From Azophilus sp965214305 (GTDB lineage: Bacteria; Pseudomonadota; Gammaproteobacteria; Pseudomonadales; Azotimanducaceae), in contig OZ243949.1 of the NCBI GenBank assembly GCA_965214305.1, forward strand, positions 496,001-560,000: 64,000 bases of DNA, in the 5' to 3' direction. The notes beneath the pieces were generated by a model. The model worked only from the letters and a program-made list of their open reading frames with translations. It did no database searches and was not told the DNA's origin. Shown here piece after piece: positions 62,601 through 64,000 of this stretch (position 1 is its first letter; each line of letters starts with the position of its first letter). The translations under genes and the position numbers were made by a program.

Positions 62601-64000
62601 CGGCGCCGAGGGGGTGCAGGCGTCCGTCGCCGAGGGCGGCGGGGCGAAGACCGCGCGCGTCACCGCGACCCTGGCCGGCGCCGCCACCTTCGCCACGGCG
62701 ACGACGGTGACGGTGGCGGTGGGCGCCGCCGCCGACAGCGCCACCGAAGGCACCGACTACGCCGCCGTCGCCGACCAGACCCTCACCATCGCCGCCGGGG
62801 AGCGGAGCGGCCATGCGGAGTTCACGCTGACGCCGACCCAGGATGTGCTCGCCGAGGGCGCCGAGGCCATCAGCCTGGACGGCACGGCGACGGGCCTCAC
62901 CGTGACCGGGGCGACGCTCTCGCTCACCGACGACGACGCCGCCCCGACGGGCATCACGCTCTCGGTCTCGCCCGCCGCCGTCGGCGAGGGCGCGGGCGAG
63001 ACCGGGGTCACGGTGACCGCCACGGTGAACGGCGCCACCCGCTATCCGGACGCGAAGACGGTGCGGGTGACGGTGGGCGGCGGCACCGCGACCGCCGGCG
63101 CCGACTACGCCGCGGTGTCGGCCTTCGACATCACCATCGCGGCCGGGGCGGCCAGCGGGGAGGCGGATTTCGACCTGACGCCCACCCAGGACACGGTGGC
63201 CGAGGGCGCCGAGACCATCGATGTGAGCGGCGCCGCCACCGGCCTCGCGGTGACCAAGGCGACCCTGTCGCTCACCGACGACGACACGGCCCCCACCCTC
63301 GCCATCGCCGACGCGAGCGCCGCCGAGGGCGACGCCGTCACCTTCACCGTCACCCGCGCCGGGGCGACGGGGGCGGCGGCGACGGTGCGGTGGGCCACCG
63401 CCGCCGACGCCCGCGAAGGGGCGGCGCCGGCCGCCGCCGGCGCCGACTACACGGCGGTGACGACGGCGCGCACGCTGTCCTTCGCCATCGGCGACACCAC
63501 CGCGACCTTCACCGTGGCCACCACCGAGGACAGGGTCGACGAGCCGGACGAGACCTTCCTGGTCAGGCTCGCCGGCGCCACCGGCGCCACCGTCACCGAC
63601 GACGAGGCCGTGGGCACCATCACCGACGACGACGACGCGCCGACGGGCATCGCGCTGTCGGTGGATCCGACCTCGGTGGCGGAGGACGCGGCCGCGGCGG
63701 TCACCGTCACCGTCACCGCGACGGTGACGGGCGGCACCACCTACGCGGCGGCGACCGCGGTCACCGTCTCGGTGGGCGACAGCGCCGACAGCGCCGAATC
63801 CGGCACCGACTACGCCGCGGTCTCGAACTTCAACATCACCATCCCCGCCGGGCAGGCGAGCGCGGAGGGCACGTTCAGCCTCGACCCGACCGACGACAGC
63901 GTCGCCGAGGGCGCCGAGACGCTGACGGTGTCCGGCGCCTCGGGCAGCATTGCCGTGACCGACGCCGAGGTCACCATCGCCGACGACGACGGTTCGCCGA
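41644..64000 (+). CDS. giant Calx-beta repeat surface protein (partial, runs off the window)
   Basis: A single frame free of stops in every segment I read from 41641 to 64000, at least 7,452 codons; the C-terminus is outside. TTG 41644 is the only in-frame start before the signal peptide, whose core is CLLLFATLCLLLFAADANAQ (cleavage near 41862). Up to about 47 kb the domains are diverse Calx-beta type beta-sandwiches (PPPSIQVDTPSAAEGDGALDFTVTLTNPP; DTPSLSIDDVEVKEGGEPVVFTVRL) plus one cadherin-like domain at about 46270-46560 (GVAWTLEGDDAARFTIDPDTGVV). From 47 kb on, repeats of roughly 110-120 residues dominate, with linkers of the type TDDDxAPT and D-E-x-x-E motifs expected to bind calcium. 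Likely a secreted adhesin or biofilm protein; whether it ends in a barrel or a type I secretion signal cannot be seen. Confidence 0.85.
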   Translation, partial: MAKQVSAYAPPPPPPQNLARSLLRCRASPGVLLGLATKLFRRVCAARHSFAPPCLLLFATLCLLLFAADANAQDQGAVYILAPTDTINGPVTEGATINIKVRGYRYTNSRGQTFNLSYRVDDDPALDLVDAKHEGMQKHQFNVGGTDFPGVFDARGDANATLSIPTKPDARCRDGSITVTLLGSYHSLPQFALDVAPKEYTSQLGSGSITIRVKDDPRRCPTISFDKTAEALEKDGVIEGGAFEFKLARQINSGQLLDAAQVTAKWEVEDDAKLDFLASAAEGEKSHQFPASEKRERQTTDISIQTLVDRGAGNGSVKVTLQPSEYYNLTGKTTLTVPVKDDTDFLKRVLQIDDLTVAEDHLYLASTLNFVNGFRLFMQLGGSPATSARDPSVRVSFAEGGGCVATADARDLSKPGGDGRRVPRTSFPQPMVIEWDKERPDARSRYFIRSLMNDQYHEGDETLCVRFDQPKFLRLPGGVDEYFATVTITDDDPPPSIQVDTPSAAEGDGALDFTVTLTNPPQGKDVTVKYHDTRRGSATSGDDYQALPKASAKGVLTFPADKSDTPQESTVSVRIIDDAEIEDEEDVALRFTEPQNADFKSGARGITVIGVISDNETPAPQVRLREAAPGAGPVVVQEGQTAVFHADTYIYKDGKWQIGTIDDQVLILWEVTRDQGSGGAVNRRDFPASFNRFDNIPSQDAVIDGRNGQSGVKLEVPTLSDSNEESIENFRVNLSSAYAVALGATINPANHYAVGTIYDGPTLRIAAPKGPATEGNRLKFPVTLGVAAAADISVAWKTESLAAHSAEAGKDYTAASGTLRFKAGETTKVIRVATLEDGIDEPAEDFSVVLTDPKVAGLDLGPLRAVGIVRDNDKRPAITIGDATVDEGETLNLPITLNPAPAVPVRLEWRVRAPDIHGATRGMDYTSAESGQLTFNAGESSKRLEFPTIDDSIDEATETFEVALIVLRDEEPLFFSSQRDSAQTDILAPITATATILDNDTPSLSIDDVEVKEGGEPVVFTVRLSSPRTYPMEVEFSTRDGGGPRVPTQIPGRFVANTALGAGPAQDYEGVATPRTVRFEPGTTQVKLPPIRVVDDHLPENSEYFQGVIAFKSGVAPKATIAEGVGLARIQDNDTTRYWIANKDTTIREGRDVRIRVKRDRTGFRAQGLIGCLLPTGRHNEPGHAGMLARGNAAPSARIDVFIERKNNPVSVCGQATDGAIPASFSFEADEDEASFWVSTVNDRRKEPDETFIVWFDPTTASGGDETSPRLARSTDEVQAQTVFTILDDDDIHRFRVVSANSPWEGQDAHFDIYVDSDAGLAALKKASNPFVEIKFDADKTDTAKGGVHYTQGSLTRNFDPSSATRKSEPVGRISIPTIGDDVLDGDRTLTISIAELLAGSSTVLPFRPASGGAAATATATIRDDEAYHLSVLDAVGDEGDAAGVKVTLSKPAEQDITIRFRTKEGTAKAPADFTACAAKDARCALVIPAGETEAQLRVPTTEDAVPEETEQFRVVIVEVDFANIIIDRRTAVVKIRDDDARSVAISGIADDSVPENIAWTSPTPSWTGAPDGGVAWTLEGDDAARFTIDPDTGVVTLPEQNFEAPADSDSDNVYDITVRVTDEDGNTAATALSVTVTDEVYGYLYLDARGDKVSVDPNTGLVRAEEGVSVRPSMLYGKRRFSNNSFTYDARRRDKAPSRLVVSRRLTGLGGDGAADDKDISSQAPDGAIANIGWKERDSYSRDTVTLVDDEVDEDAETLSIKYSMHVDNDDILIAIWTGSRNIISDTLKIEIIDNDTRGVTISPDTLSLDEADDPESADDKENIGTYTVVLDSQPAAGTVKVAVESGDTKAATVSPTSLTFTTTTWNAPQTVTVTAVDDATDNTGDKRSVDITHKITTTGEGNDYTAVTADPVKVTVTDDDDAPEAIALSVDTDSVDEGAGATTVTVTARITDATRFAEAKTVVVSIGGGTAVSGTDYAAVADFDVTIPAEAAAGSASFTLTPTDDDVDEADETIDVTGALTGATVTKATLSLTDDDTAPTVSVGDATAVAEGDDTSATTDMTFTVALSAASGKAVTLPYTLSGTATVDDDYDDPTTKSVTIAAGDTEADIVIAVKGDTLDEPNETVIVTLGSPVNATVSTAEGAGTGTGTITDDDATPVATLVLTPATINESGATNASTVTARLSGATSAALTLTVSAGTGVTPSANKALTIAAGATASTGTVTLTAVNNALDAVDLEVTVSATASGGNGVADPDDVTLTVTDDDAAPTVSVGDAAAVAEGDDTSSTADMTFTVTLSAASGKVVTVPYTLAGTADAGDDYTDPTTKSVTIAAGATTANIVIPVKGDEVDEPNETVIVTLGSPTNATVSTTAGAGTGTGTITDDDARGVTVTPTSKALTLAEADDGTTDSVAENEASYTVALTSEPTATVTVRLTIPQNAPVTLDKTRLTFTTGNWNEPQTVTVAAVDDAIDNTDDQRTATLAHAVSGGGYGATEDFEVAVTVTDDDAAPTALTLTVDADTGAEGVQASVAEGGGAKTARVTATLAGATTFATATTVTVAVGAAADSATEGTDYAAVADQTLTIAAGERSGHAEFTLTPTQDVLAEGAEAISLDGTATGLTVTGATLSLTDDDAAPTGITLSVSPAAVGEGAGETGVTVTATVNGATRYPDAKTVRVTVGGGTATAGADYAAVSAFDITIAAGAASGEADFDLTPTQDTVAEGAETIDVSGAATGLAVTKATLSLTDDDAAPTGIALSVDPTSVAEDAAAAVTVTVTATVTGGTTYAAATAVTVSVGDSADSAESGTDYAAVSNFNITIPAGQASAEGTFSLDPTDDSVAEGAETLTVSGASGSIAVTDAEITITDDERTPTATLALTPATIDESGATNVSTATATLSAASSEALTLTVSAGAGVTVSDNKVLTIAAGQAASTGTVTLTAIDNDVDAAADLEVTVSATAAGGNGVAAPADATLTITDDDARGVTVAGAPLTLAEADNTDTSDTRENEASYTVVLDSEPTATVTVALTNPPGSPVTLDKTSLTFTAGTWDTAQAVTVTAADDDLDNPNDRRAASIAHAVSGGDYGTTENFNVSVTVTDDDAAPTVSVGDAAAVAEGDDPGTTADMTFTVTLSAASGKVVTVPYTLAGTAAADDDYTDPITKSVTIAAGQTTADIDIPVKGDEVDEPNETVIVTLGSPTNATVSTAEGAGTGTGTITDDDATPTATLALDPATINESGATNVSAVTARLSAASSEALTLTVSAGARVTVSANKALTIAAGQTASTGTVTLTAIDNDVDATDLEVAVSATASGGNGVANPASVTLTVADDDGPPTVSVGDATAVAEGDDPETTADMTFTVTLSAASGKAVTVPYTLSGTAAADDDYTDPATKSVTIAAGQTTADIVIAVKGDTLDEANETVIVTLGSPVNATVSTTQGAGTGTGTITDDDATPVATLVLTPATINESGATNASTVTATLSGASSAAVTLAVAAAPVAPAVAGDFTLAGATLTIAAGETASTGTVTVTANDNTLDNADRQVTVSATASGGNGVAAPDDVTLTVTDDDAAPTVSVGDAAAVAEGDDTSSTADMIFTVTLSAASGRTVTVPYTLAGTAAAGDDYTDPATKSVTIAAGATTANIVIPVKGDEVDEPNETVIVTLGSPTNATVSTTAGAGTGTGTITDDDARGVTVTPTSKALTLAEADDGTTDGVAENEDSYTVALTSEPTAAVTVRLTIPQNAPVALDKTSLTFTAATWDDPQTVTVTAVNDSIDNPNDRRRVNIRHAASGGGYGASENFNVRVTVTDDDESGFAFDPASLTVTEGGAGGTYTVALASRPTGAVTVTVSAPAGEQVTLDGPDADSAFTRSETVEFTTGNWSRAQTVTVRAGEDDDAAGDTATLSHAASGGGYGAVTGALAVTVADDDTPGLAFDPASLTVAEGGSGSYEVALATKPSAAVEVTLTAPAGLAVDTDGDTGGNQNTLSFTTANWATGQPVTVTAADDNLHQATARALSIAHAASGGDYASVTGSLAVSVTDDDGAPTLAIADASAAEGDAVTFTVTRAGATGAAASVQWATAADAREGAAQATAGTDYTAVTTARTLTIDAGDTTSTFTVATAEDRVDEPDETFLVRLAGATGATVTDDEAVGTITDDDDAPTGIALSVDPTSVAEDAAAAATVTVTATVSGGTTYAAVTTVAVTVGDSADSAVSGTDYAAVNGFNITIPAGAASAEGTFSLDPTDDSVAEGAETLTVSGASGSIDVTGAEVTIADDEGAPTATLALTPATIDESGATNVSTATATLSAASSEALTLTVSAGAGVTVSDNKVLTIAAGQAASTGTVTLTAIDNDVDAADLEVTVSAAAAGGNGVAAPASVTLTIADDDARGVTVAGAPLTLAEADDGTTDSVAENEASYTVALTSEPTGSVTVAITNPSGSPVTLDKASLTFTAEDWYTAQTVTVTAVDDDLDNPNDRRTATLAHAVSGGGYGASENFNVSVTVTDDDGPPTVSVGDATAVAEGDDGDRTDMTFTVTLSAASGKTVTVPYTLSGTAAADADYADPATKSVTIAAGDTTADIVIAVTGDEVDEPSETVVVTLGAPANATVSTAEGAGTGTGTITDDDDAPVLAINSPSVAEGNTGTATLTFTVTLSAASGRAVTVAYADAGTGTATSATDYAAVTAGTLAFAAGDTSKTIAVTVNGDTTDEANETVILRLSSPANATLSGGGTTLDATGTITDDDGPPTVSVGDATAVDEGNDTSATTDMTFTVTLSAASGQTVTVPYTLGGTADAGDDYTDPTTKSVTIAAGDTTADIVIPVIGDAVDEPDETVIVTLGTPTNATVSTAEGAGTGTGTITDDDDAPVLAINSPSVAEGNTGTATLTFTVTLSAASGRAVTVAYADAGTGTATSATDYAAVTAGTLAFAAGDTSKTIAVTVNGDTTDEANETVILRLSSPANATLSGGGTTLDATGTITDDDGPPTVSVGDATAVDEGNDTSATTDMTFTVTLSAASGQTVTVPYTLGGTADAGDDYTDPATKSVTIAAGATTANIVIPVKGDELDEANETVIVTLGSPTNATVSTAEGAGTGTGTITDDDTRGVTVTPTSKALTLAEADDGTTDSVTENEASYTVVLTSEPTGSVTVAITNPRNSPVTLDTTSLTFTTSDWDDAQTVTVTAADDDIDNAGDERTATLAHAVSGGGYGASENFNVRVTVTDDDESGFAFDPASLTVTEGGAGGTYTVALASRPTGAVTVTVSAPAGEQVTLDGPDADSAFTRSETVEFTTGNWSRAQTVTVRAGEDDDAAGDTATLSHAASGGGYGAVTGALAVTVADDDTPGLAFDPASLTVAEGGSGSYEVALATKPSAAVEVTLTAPAGLAVDTDGDTGGNQNTLSFTTANWATGQPVTVTAADDNLHQATARALSIAHAASGGDYASVTGSLAVSVTDDDGAPTLAIADASAAEGDAVTFTVTRAGATGAAASVQWATAADAREGAAQATAGTDYTAVTTARTLTIDAGDTTSTFTVATAEDRVDEPDETFLVRLAGATGATVTDDEAVGTITDDDDAPTGIALSVDPTSVAEDAAAAATVTVTATVSGGTTYAAVTTVAVTVGDSADSAVSGTDYAAVNGFNITIPAGAASAEGTFSLDPTDDSVAEGAETLTVSGASGSIDVTGAEVTIADDEGAPTATLALTPATIDESGATNVSTATATLSAASSEALTLTVSAGAGVTLSSNKALTIAAGQTASTGTVTLTAIDNDVDAADLEVTVSAAAAGGNGVAAPASVTLTIADDDARGVTVSPASKALTLAEADDGTTDSVAENEASYTVALTSEPTGSVTVAITNPSGSPVTLDKASLTFTAEDWYTAQTVTVTAVDDDLDNPNDRRTATLAHAVSGGGYGASENFNVSVTVTDDDGPPTVSVGDATAVAEGDDGDRTDMTFTVTLSAASGKTVTVPYTLSGTAAADADYADPATKSVTIAAGDTTADIVIAVTGDEVDEPSETVVVTLGAPANATVSTAEGAGTGTGTITDDDATPVATLVLDPASITENAGVSTVTATLSGASSAAVTLTVAAAPVAPAVAGDFTLAGATLTIAAGQTASTGAVTVTAVNNALDAADRTVTVSATAAGGNGVAAPASVTLTITDDDGRGVTVAGAPLTLAEADNSATENAKENEASYTVVLDSEPTATVTVAITNPQNSPVTLDTARLTFTTGNWNRPQTVTVTAVDDSIDNAGDERTATLAHAVSGGGYGATEDFEVAVTVTDDDAAPTALTLTVDADTGAEGVQASVAEDGGAKTARVTATLAGATTFATATTVTVAVGAAADSATEGTDYAAVADQTLTIAAGERSGHAEFTLTPTQDVLAEGAEAISLDGTATGLTVTGATLSLTDDDAAPTGITLSVSPAAVGEGAGETGVTVTATVNGATRYPDAKTVRVTVGGGTATAGADYAAVSAFDITIAAGAASGEADFDLTPTQDTVAEGAETIDVSGAATGLAVTKATLSLTDDDTAPTLAIADASAAEGEAVTFTVTRAGATGAAASVRWATAADAREGAAPAAAGADYTAVTTARTLSFAIGDTTATFTVATTEDRVDEPDETFLVRLAGATGATVTDDEAVGTITDDDDAPTGIALSVDPTSVAEDAAAAATVTVTATVTGSTTYAAATTVAVTVGDSGDSAVSGTDYAAVSNFNITIPAGQASAEGTFSLDPTDDSVAEGAETLTVSGASGSIAVTDAEVTIADDDGSPTATLALTPATIDESGATNVSMVTASLSSASSEALTLTVSAGAGVTVSDNKVLTIAAGQAASTGTVTLTAIDNDVDAADLEVTVSAAAAGGNGVANPDDVTLTVADDDTRGVTVAGAPLTLAEADNADTSDAKENEASYTVVLMSEPTADVTVTLTNPSGSPVTLDKTRLTFTAEDWSTAQTVTVTATDDSIDNAGDERTATLAHDVSGGGYGATEDFEVAVTVTDDDAAPTALTLTVDADTGAEGVQASVAEGGGAKTARVTATLAGAATFATATTVTVAVGAAADSATEGTDYAAVADQTLTIAAGERSGHAEFTLTPTQDVLAEGAEAISLDGTATGLTVTGATLSLTDDDAAPTGITLSVSPAAVGEGAGETGVTVTATVNGATRYPDAKTVRVTVGGGTATAGADYAAVSAFDITIAAGAASGEADFDLTPTQDTVAEGAETIDVSGAATGLAVTKATLSLTDDDTAPTLAIADASAAEGDAVTFTVTRAGATGAAATVRWATAADAREGAAPAAAGADYTAVTTARTLSFAIGDTTATFTVATTEDRVDEPDETFLVRLAGATGATVTDDEAVGTITDDDDAPTGIALSVDPTSVAEDAAAAVTVTVTATVTGGTTYAAATAVTVSVGDSADSAESGTDYAAVSNFNITIPAGQASAEGTFSLDPTDDSVAEGAETLTVSGASGSIAVTDAEVTIADDDGSP
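41669..41687. repeat. homopolymer run of 19 C at the start of the giant gene
   Basis: Nineteen C on the coding strand between the candidate starts and the signal-peptide core. ATG 41637 enters the signal-peptide frame only with 18 or 21 C, and ATG 41666 only with 17 or 20. With 19 C only TTG 41644 is in frame. Confidence 0.95.
52997..55473 (+). repeat. long internal duplication, copy 1
   Basis: Recurs at 57227-59709, offset 4,230 bp, rising to 4,236 bp after a 6-bp indel. From about 53000 to 54540 I see only a base or two of difference. Then come a patch of clear divergence (about 54575-54675) and another at the indel, then near-identity again. Offsets are multiples of 3, so the frame is kept. 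Confidence 0.85.
55438..56741 (+). repeat. 711-bp tandem duplication
   Basis: The block from about 55438 to 56030 recurs at 56149-56741 with an offset of exactly 711 bp (237 codons) and almost no differences. Each unit contains two Calx-beta repeats beginning APVLAINSPSVAEGNTGTATL and PPTVSVGDATAVDEGNDTSAT. Confidence 0.85.
57227..59709 (+). repeat. long internal duplication, copy 2
   Basis: Second copy of 52997-55473. The 711-bp tandem lies between the two copies, so the locus has been through at least two rounds of duplication. Confidence 0.85.
60321..64000 (+). repeat. 2,121-bp tandem repeat continuing past the window
   Basis: The unit 60321-62441 recurs from 62442 with offset 2,121 bp (707 codons) and is still matching at 64000. 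Part of the unit (about 60378-61150) is also found at about 49108-49880, offset 11,271 bp. Further copies may lie downstream. Confidence 0.85.

Noticed and set aside
47041..64000. Regular repeats suggesting CRISPR or rRNA-like arrays
   Set aside because: Repeats are multiples of 3, in frame and protein-coding; there are no short constant repeats with unique spacers.

Overview
The window looks like chromosome of a GC-rich Gram-negative bacterium, most likely a gammaproteobacterium. Evidence for this is the Lol lipoprotein machinery (lolC-lolD-lolE), lipid A/Kdo genes (msbA-lpxK, kdsB), tusA, an alaA-type aminotransferase and rne. The order lolCDE - DUF2062 - comEC - (...) - lpxK - kdsB - rne resembles the order in Pseudomonas and relatives. 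Here clpB and galU sit where exbB-exbD would be, and msbA is fused in frame to lpxK.

Left end (1-6.3 kb): a type II toxin-antitoxin pair (PIN toxin cut by the window edge), three small genes each with a long C:G homopolymer in or beside their first codons, and two nested ISNCY/IS1202-like insertion sequences. The intact IS (2225-3700) has 15-bp target duplications and lies in the left end of an older, truncated copy. At 5.9-6.2 kb an intergenic stretch carries at least eight short hairpins in a row.

6.3-20.3 kb: eight genes on the minus strand, tightly packed and in places overlapping, read from 20.3 down to 6.3 kb. They encode a TPR protein with a TonB-C-like tail, two lipoproteins, a membrane-anchored coil/TPR protein, a membrane-anchored PEGA plus SUMF1-fold protein, a small membrane protein, a MotA/TolQ/ExbB-type proton channel, and a 1,815-residue Calx-beta protein ending in an outer-membrane beta-barrel. 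I read this as a candidate energised envelope system that builds or displays the Calx-beta surface protein. I know no named system with this composition.

20.7-40.7 kb: housekeeping genes, namely tusA, alaA, msrB, an enoyl-CoA hydratase family gene, apbE, lolCDE, DUF2062, comEC, clpB, galU, msbA-lpxK fusion, kdsB and rne. A palindromic repeat family (core TAGGCGCCTA, with longer related modules) lies at several gene ends and has been absorbed into the 3' ends of kdsB and probably alaA.

41.6-64 kb: one plus-strand reading frame stays open for more than 22.3 kb and runs off the window. It encodes a signal peptide followed by dozens of Calx-beta type repeats and one cadherin-like domain, over 7,400 residues in the window. 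Its distal 17 kb is a mosaic of recent internal duplications (offsets 711, 2,121 and 4,230 bp). Its start region holds a run of 19 C.

The common theme is repeat-rich secreted or surface proteins whose expression or sequence could change quickly: slippable homopolymers in signal-peptide regions, recombining internal repeats, and a dedicated envelope operon.
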